Shown piece by piece: positions 12,165-23,720 of a stretch of DNA of 64,000 bases. The DNA is taken from NCBI RefSeq assembly GCF_015706575.1, contig NW_024037062.1, forward strand, positions 8,614,811-8,678,810, written 5' to 3'. Source of the DNA: Patiria miniata (taxonomy: Eukaryota > Echinodermata > Asteroidea > Valvatida > Asterinidae). Within the stretch, counting starts at the first letter, position 1, and every line of letters begins with the position of its first letter. The position numbers and the translations under genes are program-made. The notes under the pieces are model-generated. The model saw only the letters and a program-made list of their open reading frames with translations. It did not search any database and was not told the DNA's origin.

Positions 12165-13418
12165 CGGCCATAATAATTCGCCGTGATAATGTGCATATAA
12201 TATGTAGTATGCATAATAATGGTCAGTTTTGAAGAGCACCCTCATTTTGGAAGATGGGTACCAGCCGCCAGCCCCCACCCCAGCCCCCACTTCTGAAAAT
12301 CGGTCATTAATTTTCATCTGAATTTGAGAATCGCTCTGAACACGCGTTTCATTTTCGCTACCAGAGCATTCGATTCCATTTCAGTTCAATCAATTAAGTG
12401 ATTGAGCAGCATATTTCGTTTATGCTCATTCAGATTCGTTAAAAAGACTTCCTTTTCGCTTTTAGAGGGCGATTTCAACATTGGTCATTCTATTTCACTT
12501 TTGGTTTAATGTTATGTGATGCAATCTGCTATTTTGAATGAGAAAAACGTACTTTTGATTGCTAATTCACGAAATTGTATTCCAGAACTCTGCGCGAAAA
12601 GGCATGCTTGCGTAAATGAATGCACAGGTAACGTAATTGGCCGTCTGTTTCTCAAAACCGAATGCACGTACGATGAAAACGATTGAACTTTCACGAAAAC
12701 GAATGACCGATTTTTAAAAGTGAATGACCATTTTAGGAAATTGGCCGGGAAAACCTATACCATAGATAGAATAGAGTGCTCAGGCGGTTTTCTGACCCAA
12801 AACAGGGAGTAATACGCATATTAGTAATTTATTGTGATTTTCCAATAAAGACATATCGTTTTGTCTAAATTTGCTGTTGGTGACATTACAACCGGTATTT
12901 CATAGACTCGTCCTGCATCATATAACATTTCATTTGTTGTCTCTGCAAACTGTGACCCGTTTTCACCCCATTCGTGAAAACGCAAAACCGCACTTGAGGA
13001 AAATTTGCCCATTCGTTAATTAGGTTCATTCGGTTTCTGTTTAGTTTTTAGATAGTATAACCTTACCAGGTTGTAGATATTGATATATTTCATCATTTTC
13101 ACCCAAAAAAACCCTTTTATCGATAAACAGACCATTTTTCATGAAACTCGCCCCTTCTTGAAAACGGTGCAGGAATGAATATTTTTCACAACATAGGGGT
13201 GGCTTGAAGTATCCGAAAAGTGCGGAGGGGAAGTTATGGATGTACAATGTTTACACATTCATCGAAGACCTTGAACAATAGAGAACATTAGGGTCCACGA
13301 TATGGCGAAGGTCCACGTTTGAGGTGTGTGTACAAAACATATGGGAGGGTCCACGATTGAAGGTGTTTACAAAGATGGACAGGCAGTGCGGTCATTATGT
13401 GGACCTCTGAACAAATAT
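12165..13418. other. Intergenic spacer before the GPCR array
   Basis: AT-rich, with many scattered variants of TTCATTTTCG and CGAATGACC on both strands. This suggests an old degenerate repeat. Variants of GGTCCACGAT recur around 13290-13370. No gene is supported. Confidence 0.5.
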
Positions 13419-13578
13419 TGCCATGTTTTTGTAATACGACAAAAGAAGGCGCCCGCTAAATGGTCAGAATCTTGAGGTCAAGATTGCATAATTAATCGCC
13501 AAATCTGCCCGCATAATATTCACCGACGCTTGCTTTGTAGGCGGCTACTCTACAAACCATATTCTGTAGACCTACATC

Positions 13579-14650
13579 ATTGGAAAGCTTATTTATTTAT
13601 TTATTTATTTATTTATATCTTATTTATCCTGGGTGATCCATTCAGTGAGAAAAACTCACTGATCTCCCATGGATCCCAGCTCACACAAAACTACTATTAA
13701 AATACAATTAAAAGTACAATGTAAGAATGTTAAACAATTCATTGAAATAAACTTAAATAAAATAGGAATTACACAGATCAACAGACATTTACAATACAAT
13801 ACAAAACATCGCTTCGAGATGACATCTCCCCCCCCCCCTGTTTTTTTTTTTTTTTTTTTGTCTTTTTTTTGTCTTTTTTTCTGCTTATTTTCTTCATTTT
13901 TAACTGAGCTGTTTGAGTTGTTTGGCGAAGTGATTAAGACTTGTTGGATGCGGAGATTTCAAATGTTGCGGTAATTTATTCCAAGCCTGGGCACCCCTGA
14001 ATTTAAAAGTTCTTTTTCCATTTTCTGTTCTAGGGAGTGGAAGTACCACATTGCCAACAGTGCTATTCCTAGTTCGATGACAATGTAGTTAACTGACTGG
14101 AACAAAAACTTCGTTAACTAGGAACATTGCCGGACAAACACTTAAAAACCATGGTACTAATATGAATTTCTCTTCCTTCATGTAGAGTTTTCCAACCTAG
14201 TTCACTACGTACAGCTGATGCTGATGTTCTGGATGGGACCTTAAGAATAGCCCTTCCTGCTCTATTCAAAAGTACATCAAGCCGTTGTATCAAGGTTTTG
14301 GAAGTACTACTCCATATAAGATCACAATAATCAAACTGAGGGAAAATAAGGCTTTTCACAATAAGGTTAAGGGTTTGTGTAGGTAAGACATTTTTAAGTC
14401 TATTCAAAATAACTATTCTTTTTGAGACAGAAGATGCTACATGGTCAATATGTCCTATCCATTTCATTTTACAATCAATGTGAACACCAAGATATTTATA
14501 AGTGGTTACTTGTTCCAGGCAATTGTTATTTACATAGATATCAATATTGGGATGTTCACATCTGGCAAGTTTTTGGGCTGAACCAATCAACATGCTTTTG
14601 GACTTGGTAGTATTCAATTTTAATCTATTGTCATCGAGCCAGTTTGATAT
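13579..14650 (-). mobile_element. CR1-like LINE 3' fragment inserted in the first spacer
   Basis: The minus strand encodes the C-terminal part of a non-LTR reverse transcriptase at 14617-14114. It has YKYLGVHIDCKMKW, HIDHVASSVSKR and FPQFDYCDLIWSS, motifs of the CR1/Jockey-like group. Further towards the 3' end another frame reads FRGAQAWNKLPQHLKS, a usual LINE terminus, so at least one frameshift is present. The element ends in an (AAAT)n tail at about 13585-13618. The other spacers give an uninterrupted site (about 35367-35400). Confidence 0.88.
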
Positions 14651-15535
14651 TTATTCAATGTCTTTTCCAATGAGCCCAATTCCCAGTTTTAAAAATGTGT
14701 CCAAGTGACTGGTTTTGTGCTGGAGTTTCACATAAAAGATAAAAGCCCCAAAATCATGATTAAAATATAACTGCTATGAGTTCACGTGATAACTTTGTAG
14801 CTATAAACCTTTCTGATAAAAAATCGTTCAACATGTGACTGTGACTAGCGTGCGAACGAGGAAACACAATGGTGTTTTGATAATGAACTTTTGGTATCAC
14901 CGGTATTATTGTCTCAAGCAAACCAGAAATTTTTATCATAATAATCTGGAGGGAAAATCAAGTAAATTTAAACTTCTGACGTTCAGGAAGTTCAACTGAA
15001 TCCAAAAGTTGGATCAAGGATGATGCTTAAAGGTAATAATAACATTTGTTTTTCCTGTAATTTTCAGAAATTGATGGATTTGGAGGTTGGTATTTTATAG
15101 CAAACATTGTTAACTTGATAATTATGTTTAAAGATTTGTGTTCACAGATGCTAGGGAAAAAACACAGAAATTCTGCTCTTGTAGTTTGGTTCCCTGATCC
15201 TATACGTTTTACAATTTATAGACGTCGTGGAATTGTCAGGTCAGGGAACCAGACTAGCTGGCTTACAGTTGTTACCAACGGGCAACTGACAGGCACCCCA
15301 AACATTTAAGCATCTTTTGCATGTTATTTGCCCACATTAAACAGTTGACGTCACCACTTTTACACCAATTACATTTCAAGGAATACACATGCAGTGCGGA
15401 AGAGACCAGTTTACTGAAAGTTGACATCACGTGACCATAACATCCAATTTGTAAATAAATGTAACATAGTCTATACAGCTAACACTCGGGAGTTTAGGTT
15501 CATTACAAAAGTGTGCATATCTTTGGCCAAACTTT

Positions 15536-15591
15536 GGGGGTGGGGTGGGATCGGGTGGGGATGTGATGGGGCAGCGTGGGGGATGCAGGGT
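15536..15591 (+). other. G-rich tract upstream of receptor 1
   Basis: Runs of three to five G separated by short spacers (GGGGGTGGGGTGGGATCGGG and onward) could fold as a G-quadruplex. It lies about 400 bp before the start codon and is shared only with receptors 2 and 5. Confidence 0.6.
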
Positions 15592-15649
15592 GTAATTAGG
15601 TTCATACCACATGACTAAGATTGCAGGACATTGTTATTGTTAATCATGC

Positions 15650-15985
15650 TATAAAACAAAATCCCATAGGGGTAATTTGAACTGCACGAACCCATGCTCC
15701 AGAGGTTCAAGCTCACCCTTGGAGTGAGTTTAGAAATACACAATTCACGAGATAGCGCCTTTAACTCCATTGGATTTGCTGATTGAAATTGAAACTAAGT
15801 GTTCGACATTCCCATTTAAGGCGCGAAGGATGAGTTGGTAATAATGCATGCCCAGTGTTTCTCGCTTTCTTTTCTTATTTCACATTGCTCGGTCCCAAGA
15901 CGAGTTATAATTTCGCTATCAATGTAGATACATTTCGACTTGTGAATCAGGCCTGTCAAGACGTCTCTAGTCTTGTATAAGAAAG
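15650..15985 (+). promoter_or_regulatory. Conserved upstream block of receptor 1 with TATAAAA
   Basis: TATAAAA at 15650 lies 336 bp before the ATG. The block from here to the ATG is conserved in all five units, including AATGCATGCCCAGTGTTT and CATTGCTCGGTCCCAAGACG. Spacing from TATAAAA to ATG is 329-337 bp in every copy. Promoter function is inferred from this conservation. Confidence 0.55.
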
Positions 15986-17023
15986 ATGAATGGAACAATA
16001 GACGGACTGACAGCCCATGAGAGGCAGCTTCTCCGTGATGTCGAAGCTCATAGGCAAGACTACGGCGACATACTCCGTCAGTTTTTCAAAATCATCGCCC
16101 CCATCGGAATCCTGCTGAACTCTATTTTTCTCTTCGTAGTAATTCGAGTGAAATCCATGCGCACGATCATCAACGTCTATCTGTCGAATTTAGCAGTGGC
16201 TGACGCTACCTATCTGATCATAAACATGTCAGCAGCATGGGCGATAGAATATACACACATAGCTTCAGGTGCTTACTTGACCTTAGTCATAGCTTCTTCA
16301 ACGATGCAGATTGCTTCGTACGGCTTCGTGACTGTCATAGCGGTTGAAAGATTCTCCGCCGTACGTCAACCGCTAACCCAGAGAGCGCGAGCGAGCAAGT
16401 CACGAGCAGGCAAGGTATCAGCAGGCGTCTGGGTTGCGGCAGTTGTCACTGGCGTTTTGGCTGGACTCGCAAATGATACCAATTATGTCACTAACGTGGT
16501 TTTAAATCAAGTATGTGTGGTCATCGTCATCTTGATTTTCCTGGCTACGTTTACCATAACTATTACCTCGTATATTTACATCGTTATTAAGTTATGCCAC
16601 AGTGACCGAGAGCGTCAAGCAGGCCAAACCCGTCGAGTTTATCCCGTCGTCCGCATGCTGGTCATCAACACTGCTGTCTTCTTCGTCCTCAATTTAATGG
16701 ACATTGCTTTCAATGTCATCAACATTTTAATGTTGTTCTCCATTTACAAGGGAGCAGAGGCTTTTATCGATATCTACTGGACCTGCACCGACGTGAAGGT
16801 CTGCTTAGGAATCGTTCGCCATATCAACAGCTCCATCAATACTCTGGTGTACAGCGCGACGAACAGTCAGTATCGAGCGGCTTTCTTGGAGGCTTTCCCC
16901 CCGCTGGCAAAGCTCCTTCGACTGCGCCGCCGCTGCCGCCGACCGCAGCAGACAGAGCAGATAGAACTTCGAATGATTCCACCAGCGAAGGCCGCTCAAG
17001 AATCACTGGCCCAAGCGCACTGA
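15986..17023 (+). CDS. Class A (rhodopsin-like) GPCR, array copy 1
   Basis: Intronless seven-helix receptor of 345 residues, presumably at the plasma membrane. The N-terminus begins MNGT, a glycosylation sequon. Helix 1 (about 33-54) has N45; helix 2 carries LAVAD with D73. Helix 3 ends ERF at 121-123 in place of DRY. Helix 5 is about 173-203 and helix 6 about 220-248, without the usual CWxP. Helix 7 ends in NTLVY (285-289), where Thr replaces the Pro of NPxxY; helix 8 is YRAAFLEAF. The tail is Arg-rich. Ligand unknown. Single-exon, tandem, lineage-specific rhodopsin-like receptors are often chemosensory in marine deuterostomes; that role is inference. Confidence 0.93.
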   Translation: MNGTIDGLTAHERQLLRDVEAHRQDYGDILRQFFKIIAPIGILLNSIFLFVVIRVKSMRTIINVYLSNLAVADATYLIINMSAAWAIEYTHIASGAYLTLVIASSTMQIASYGFVTVIAVERFSAVRQPLTQRARASKSRAGKVSAGVWVAAVVTGVLAGLANDTNYVTNVVLNQVCVVIVILIFLATFTITITSYIYIVIKLCHSDRERQAGQTRRVYPVVRMLVINTAVFFVLNLMDIAFNVINILMLFSIYKGAEAFIDIYWTCTDVKVCLGIVRHINSSINTLVYSATNSQYRAAFLEAFPPLAKLLRLRRRCRRPQQTEQIELRMIPPAKAAQESLAQAH

Positions 17024-17218
17024 ACATCGATGCAAATCCAGACTTTAAGTCGAGTCAATCACAAGTCAAGTCCCAAGTCAGACACAAGTAAGACCACAAA
17101 TATCAAGGATGGAGACTATCCAACTTGGTTCCTCCAATCAGAGTGTTTGAGAGAGAAACCCGACTTTATGCCTGTTCTCATCCATATACTGTTGCAATTA
17201 CCGAGATGTGTAAACATA

Positions 17219-17346
17219 GGATATTCCAATAGCTTTTCCCTCGTGCTGCATCTCTTTGGAATTCCTTGCCTGGTGCTTGTTTCCCTCCAACCCATGATCT
17301 GTCCTGTTTCAAGAGGAGTGTTAATTCCTACCTTCAGTTTTCCTGA
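17219..17346 (+). mobile_element. LINE 3' coding remnant downstream of receptor 1
   Basis: Translation gives fragments like those seen intact after receptor 3 (RAASLWNSLP, then FKRSVNSYLQF), the usual C-terminus of non-LTR retrotransposon proteins. It lies about 200 bp after the receptor stop and is carried along in every unit. Confidence 0.7.
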
Positions 17347-20300
17347 GTATTAACTTTGCTTTTTATTTTTCACTTAACCCTCTTCACGTCTTGTTCGGGG
17401 CAAATGCATAAGAAACCCTAATCTAATTGGAATAGCTTGTGAGTATTTTAGATCGAAGGATTTAATTGTGACTGACTTATGTGAGGATTTTTGAGGTCTT
17501 GACTAAAAGTCACACATCTATGAAATATCCTGTGACGGTAACTGGATTGAAGATTCAAGGCCCGATTTGCTTTTGTTTTATTCAATCCTTGAAAATTCAC
17601 GTTTGTGTCTAATTTAACATTACTTTGATTTCGTTTCGCCATTTTCAATAGTATTTTGGTGTCTCTTTGGTTTTTATGCTGATGCAATTTTCCATATTCA
17701 TGAGCAAATAATGTCATTTCAGGCAGAAGCCTCAATGTTACCGTAATGTCAGCACAAAACATTTCCAGAATTTTGGATATTTTCCTGTAAGATGTAAATG
17801 TTCATTTCTTTAGTGATTCGTTGTTGTGTAAGTGCATGGCGGTAAGCCAATGAGCAAACCTTTCTCACATTAATGTTTTCAATGAACACATTTTTGGGTC
17901 ACAAGTTGAACAGAAAACCCCCAAAACCGAACAGCGTCTTTCTGAAAATGACATCACAGCAACAGTGCCCTCAGTTGTCCGGAAAAGCATGGACAATTCG
18001 AAATGTTTAAAGAAGTGCACTTCTCAATAAAAGTAGCCCCAAAACAAAGAAATGCCAATGGTTTTCATACTTTTAAGAGGATAAGAAAGTTTCACAAAAT
18101 GTGTTTTGAATTGGATGACACATCTGACATTCTCTACGAAAACAAACTTCGTGACGTGTCCTACATTTGGGTACGCCTACCTTAATTTGGAATCAAAACC
18201 AGTGGCGTATTAAAGTTCGTGTCGACAAGTGGGGGGGGGGGGGAATGCTTGCAAAATCTTTGCACCACATCGGACGTTGTAAAATATCTTGAAAAGCGGT
18301 GGGGTGGACACGATTGAAATTAGGTGGCGCTGTTTTTAATGCTTTCTTGTGTGAATATTATTGTACATAAAGTAGGTCATGTAAAAATAACCATGCGATT
18401 ATGTGCAGTTTAAAAACGCATATTTGCAACCATAAACATAAACATTTGATTTGCATCACACGTTTGGCTGTGTGTCTGTATAGTTCCTTACAAATAAGCA
18501 TTTTCGTTAAGATTTATTGGCTGTTCTCGACCTCTTAGTGGTAAAGGGTTGGTTTTGTATTGTACATAAAGTAATTGTGTATTTGTGTACAGTAATTGAT
18601 TGTTTTGCTTTGTCATATTTTTTTGTATGGTAATTTTCAATGTAATGTATTTTATACCTGTTTTTAATTCATGTACACTGGCAACTCAATGTTCATGTAC
18701 TTTTTAAGCATGACAATATATAAATCTTCAATCTTCCATCTTGAATAAACTGAACAACCGCAAAAAGGCCTACTTGATTCAAGCTTCAGTGTCGTTACAT
18801 TTTTGCCTCGTTTTTCAACTTTTTAAATTAAAACAAAAATTCTAATAACAACGAACAAATGGGGGGAGGGGAGTAAGGAACTGTTTTGCTGGAAATTACG
18901 CTGTCCGGGTAGTTTTTTCGGTGTTCCGCAGAAATTGGCAAAGTACCAGTCGACAGCAAAAAAAACATGACATAAATGTTGGTTGGTAACCAGTTTTTGA
19001 AGTGCTTAGCGGAATGGAAGACTTTTGAGACGCTTGAGGGCAGCCAACACACGGTCTATTGGAATTATTTGCGTCATGTTTAAGCTAATGCGCACATGAT
19101 CAAAATGGAGCAAACAACAGAAAAGGAGCCAGTGTGTTTGCTGCCACCAATCGTCCGAAAAATCTCCCATCCTGCACTGAATTAAACGGTTCGTAATTGA
19201 CCTTGCGCGGACGTGGTAAGTCCACACCGTCTTCACTACCTGCAGAGTGTGGACATCTTTTGTTCACAGGTCCACACGTGCCTGTACACATTAGCAAACG
19301 ATAAACACGTTGGTTTTGAGTGGAAGAAGGACGTCAGGGCGAACAATGGGTCGATCGAAGGGTCATATTCGGACTTTTCGGGTAATTGATAGAGCATGGA
19401 AATATCTTTCATTTGATATACATTTTGTCTGGAGGTGCTACGTCATTCTGACGTAAGTTAGCAGTACGAAAAAGACGGCAGGAGGTTTTTCATTATTTTT
19501 CCCCGCCAAAAGGACGTTAGCGCGTAAACCTAATGTGTTTTAAGTGCACAAACTTCCCACTAAAGTGGATAGGTAAAGCCAAGTTTATTCCCCAGCAAAA
19601 AGACGTCATGATTTAACATGCTGCTTAAGCGCACGTTTAAGGCGGTGGGGTGGGGTGTCTGGGTAAAAAGCCGTTAGCATACAAATATAAATAACTTTAA
19701 CATGAAGTAATGCTTTAAAATAGAAATGCACAATATTATTTCAAATATTAACGAATCCCGTGAGTCAACAATTCAGCCTTATGTGATTTTTAATTGAGAA
19801 AGGAGATCACTAAATTTTTAACTCGATTATCTCCAAAAATACACGAGAGATCACACACTGCAATTGATCGAAACTCCTCAAGCCAAAGCTAATCTAAAGT
19901 GTTAGCTTTATGGACCATGTTACATTTGTTTACTAATTGGGTGTTGTGGTCACGTGATGCCAATTTTTAGCCAACTGTACTCTTCTGCACAGCTTGTGAA
20001 TCTCCTGCATGCGGCGTCATGAATTCCCATTTGATTTCAATAATGAAAGTTTTTGCTGAAACTTGCGTGACCGTAATAGCTTGTCTCTGCAGTCATTTGA
20101 TATTATTTCCTGAACGTCAGAAGTTTCAATTTGCTTGCGCATTTCCCCCAGCATTATCTTATACAGTTTCAGGTTTGCTTAAGACAATAGTAGTGATACC
20201 AAAAGCTAGTTAACGAAAAACGATTGGGTTTCCTCGTTCGAACACTACTCATAGTCACATGTTGATGATTTATTCTTGGAGAGGTATTAGGCCAAACAAA

Positions 20301-20766
20301 ATATTCGGTCTCTGGTCTTACCAAAGTTCCAGAATTGATGCGGCGACTTTTTTTTTTTTTTTTTGGCCTTTTTTTTGTAGGTTGGATTGCACAGACAAGG
20401 TGGGTATTATTTTACTTTTGTTGTGTCCTCATATACATTGGGTACCTCCATAATTTGCCTTGGTGCAATTTCGCCATCCCTTGGTACAAAAATTTGAGGA
20501 GGTGCGGCAATAGAGGGCATTGCTGTAGCTACAGCGGACAATTTGAAGAGAAAAAAAGGTTGACGCGCATGATTAAAATCGACACGCGCGCTGACCAGAG
20601 ACCGACATATTTTTGGGGGGGGGGGCCTTACATTGCTACAAAGTCATCACGTGAACTTGTCGTTTGGTCATTGCCCTCCGGCACAAAACCTAGTCTATGG
20701 AATATCCCCTTGCACAGCAAGGGTCTGGCGTTCATAAAATTAGATTCCGAATGCTGGATTAAGGAC

Positions 20767-20780
20767 GATGTTTAAATTGA
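20767..20780. other. Empty site for the TTAA-flanked MITE
   Basis: GACGATGTTTAAATTGACTG here has no insertion. Units 3 and 4 carry the same flanks around a ~454-bp element with TTAA at both ends. The same empty arrangement occurs at about 42068-42083. Confidence 0.85.
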
Positions 20781-21255
20781 CTGCAGACAATACATTTATG
20801 TAGTTACGCATTTTTTGTATACAAACAGAAGGCTTAATCATTATTCAGTTCAAATTTAATTAAGAGCTAAAATGGAATTTCATCACCTCGCATCCCATAC
20901 TTATTTCAAGGTTTTTTTTAAATTGGGAAGTTACAAAATTAGCATTTGTCTCTTTTGGCTTAGTTCTAAAGACCGTGTTACCTATGACGTCATACCAACG
21001 GGCAACCGACATGCAACCCAAACATTTAAGCATCTTTTGCACGTTATTTTATCGACACTAAACAGCTGACGTCACAACTTTTACACCAATCACATTTCAA
21101 GGGATACACATGCAGTGCGGAAGAGTTCAGTATGCTGAAAGTTGACATCACGTGACCACAACATCCAATTTGTAAATAAATGTAGCATGGTCTATAGAGC
21201 TAACACTCGGGATTTAGGTTCATTACAAATGTGTGCATAACTTTGGCCAAACTTT

Positions 21256-21310
21256 GGGGGTGGGGTGGGATCGGGTGGGGATGTGGTGGGGCAGCGTGGG
21301 GGATGTAGGG
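21256..21310 (+). other. G-rich tract upstream of receptor 2
   Basis: It has the same arrangement of G runs as at 15536, again about 400 bp before the ATG, with candidate G-quadruplex potential. Confidence 0.6.
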
Positions 21311-21369
21311 TGTAATTAGGTTCCAACCACGTGACTAAGATTGTCGGACATTGTTATTGTTAATCATGC

Positions 21370-21698
21370 TATAAAACAAAATCCCATAGGGGTAATTTGA
21401 ACTGCACGAACACATGCTCCAGAGGTTCAAGCCCACCCTTGGAGCGAGTTTAGAAATACACAATTCACGAGATAGCGCCTTTAACTCCATTGGATTTGCT
21501 GATCGAAATTGAAACTAAGTGTTCGACATTCCCATTTAAAACGCTAAGAGTGAGTTGGTTATAATGCATGCCCAGTGTTTATCGCTTTCTTTTCTTGTTT
21601 CACATTGCTCGGTCCCAAGACGAGTTATAATCTGGCTGTAAATGTAGATACATTTCGACTTGTGAACCAGTCCTGTCAAGACGTCTGATATAAGAAAG
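21370..21698 (+). promoter_or_regulatory. Conserved upstream block of receptor 2
   Basis: TATAAAA lies at 21370-21376, 329 bp before the ATG. The remainder matches the blocks of the other four copies. Confidence 0.55.
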
Positions 21699-22688
21699 AT
21701 GAATGGAACAATACAACATAGCGACGGACTGACAGCCCATGAGAGGCAGCTTTTCCGTGATGTCGAAGCTCATAGGCAAGACTACGACGACATAATCCGT
21801 CAGTTTAGCAAAATCATCGCCCCCATTGGAATCCTGCTGAGCTCTATTTTTCTCTTCGTAGTAATTCGAGTGAAGTCCATGCACACGATCATCAACGTCT
21901 ATCTGTCGAATTTAGCAGTGGCTGACGCTGCCCATCTGATTCTATGCATGTCAGTAGCTTGGGCATTAGAATATACACACATAGCTTCAGGTACATGTAC
22001 TTCCCTAGCTGTGCGCATAGCTTTTACAACGATGCAGATTGCTTCGTACGGCTTCGTGGCTGTCATAGCGGTCGAACGATTCTCCGCCGTACGCCAACCG
22101 CTAACCCAGAGAGCGCGAGCGAGCAAGTCACGAGCAGCCAAGTTATCAGCAGGCGTCTGGGTTGCGGCAGTTGTCATGGGCGTTTTGAGTGGACTCGCAA
22201 GTGACTACAATTATGTCAGGAATTTAGTTTTCACTCAAGTGTATGTTGTCATCGTTCTCCTGATTTACCTGGCTGCGTTTACCATAACTATTACTTCGTA
22301 TATTTACATCGTTATTAAGTTATGCCACAGTGACCGAGAGCGTCAAGCAGGCCAAACCCGTCGAGTTTACCCCGTCGTCCGCATGCTGGTCATCAACACT
22401 GCTGTCTTCTTCGTGCTCAGTTTGACGGACAGCGCTTTACAGATCATGCACCTTGTACTGCTGTTCTTTCACAAAGGAGCAGAAGCTGTCATTGATATCT
22501 ATTGGACCATCACCGACGTAGCGGTCTGCGCAGGAATCATACGCCTCGTCAACAGCTCCATCAATACTCTGGTGTACAGCGTAACGAACAGTCAGTATCG
22601 AGCGGCTTTCTTGGAGGCTTTTCCCCGCTGGCAAAGCTCCTTCGACAGTGCCGCCGCTGCCACCGACCGCAGCAGACAGAGCAGATAG
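21699..22688 (+). CDS. Class A GPCR, array copy 2, with altered C-terminal tail
   Basis: This 329-residue receptor is closest to copy 5. Both have the QHS insertion near the N-terminus and SGTCTSLAVRIA before helix 3. It keeps LAVAD, ERF and NTLVY. After LEAFP the frame departs from the other copies: there are four C where copies 3-5 have five (about 22621-22625). The Arg-rich tail ending QESPAQAN is therefore read in another frame (to 22747) and replaced by about 24 unrelated residues. All seven helices are intact, so the protein may still work. A homopolymer sequencing error is possible. Confidence 0.9.
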   Translation: MNGTIQHSDGLTAHERQLFRDVEAHRQDYDDIIRQFSKIIAPIGILLSSIFLFVVIRVKSMHTIINVYLSNLAVADAAHLILCMSVAWALEYTHIASGTCTSLAVRIAFTTMQIASYGFVAVIAVERFSAVRQPLTQRARASKSRAAKLSAGVWVAAVVMGVLSGLASDYNYVRNLVFTQVYVVIVLLIYLAAFTITITSYIYIVIKLCHSDRERQAGQTRRVYPVVRMLVINTAVFFVLSLTDSALQIMHLVLLFFHKGAEAVIDIYWTITDVAVCAGIIRLVNSSINTLVYSVTNSQYRAAFLEAFPRWQSSFDSAAAATDRSRQSR

Positions 22689-22814
22689 AACTTCGAGTGA
22701 TTCCACCAGCGAAGGCCGCTCAAGAATCACCGGCCCAAGCGAACTGAACATCGACGCCTATCCAGACTTTAAGTCGAGTCAGTCACAAGTCAAGTCCAAA
22801 GTCAGACACAAGTA

Positions 22815-23720
22815 AGACCACAAATATCAAGGATAGAGACTATCAAACCTGGTTCCTCCAATCAGAGTGTTTTACAGCAAAGCCTGACTTTCTGCCTGTT
22901 CTTATCCGTATATGTTGCTATTACCTGGATGTAGAACGAAACGACATTCAAATAGCGTTTTCCCACGTGCTGCATCTCTTCGGAATTCCTTGCCTGGTGC
23001 TTGTTTCCCTGCAACCTATGATCTGTCCTGTTTCAAGAACAATGTTAATTCCTAACTGCAGGGTTTTTTTTAGTATTTACTCTTCTTTTGTATATTTCAC
23101 TTGTTGCCCTGTACCTTGAGTTGCTTTAAGCATTGTTTTAGGTGCATATGCAAAAAAAAACGTAAGCACGGTTAATTTTAAATAGCTTGTGTGTGATTAC
23201 GATTGAAGGACTGAATGCGACTGACTTATTTTAGGATTTTTGTGAGGTCTTGACTTAAGTCACACATCGCTGAAATACCCTGTGACGGTAACTGGATTGA
23301 AGTTTCCCGCACATCTGACTTTATCTTAGTGTAACATAATGGGTTCTACACTGCGGGCTGCTTAATTTGAAATGCTAACAACTGGTGTAAACTCGTGTCG
23401 ACAACTTGGGGGATCATGCTTACAAATATCAAGGATGGAGACTATCCAACCTGGTTCCTCCAATCAGAGTGTTTGACACAGAAACCCGACTTTCTGCCTG
23501 TTCTCATCTATATATTGTTGCTGTTACCTAGATGTAAAACAAAAAGGATATTCCAATAGTTTTTCCCACGTGCTGCTTCTCTTTGGAACTCCTTGCCTGG
23601 TGCTTGTTTCCCTCCAGCCTATGATCTGTCCTGTTTCAAGAGGAATGTCAATTCCTACCTTCAGTTTTCCTGAGTATTTACTCTGCTTTATATTTTTAAT
23701 GAACACTCTTCCATGAGTGG
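22815..23720. repeat. Direct repeat downstream of receptor 2
   Basis: About 300 bp beginning AAATATCAAGGAT occurs at 22815-23130 and again at 23422-23720. Each copy ends in a LINE-derived RAASLWNSLP-type remnant. Other units have one copy. Confidence 0.75.

Larger units (their letters stand above)
17024..21369. other. Spacer between receptors 1 and 2
   Basis: It holds the LINE-derived tail (17219-17346) and a CAGTGGCGTATT start with a G run (about 18200). It also holds the 109-bp foldback repeat (about 19036-19147), one arm of the large inverted repeat (about 20100-20275) and the GGTCTCTGG foldback (about 20310-20625). It lacks the ~2.4-kb block seen at 26.5-29.0 kb. No gene is seen. A minus-strand ORF around 17448-17762 recurs in spacers 3 and 4 but matches nothing I recognise. 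Confidence 0.7.

Noticed and set aside
16805-17027. Minus-strand ORFs opposite the receptor tails (also at 22437, 30040, 37419 and 43744)
   Set aside because: They mirror the conserved receptor coding strand and have no independent support.
18828-19297. Minus-strand ORFs reading VCWLPSSVSKVFHSAKHFKN, repeated in four spacers
   Set aside because: At first they looked like a receptor helix. Frames break differently in each unit and they overlap the 109-bp foldback, so they are repeat sequence.
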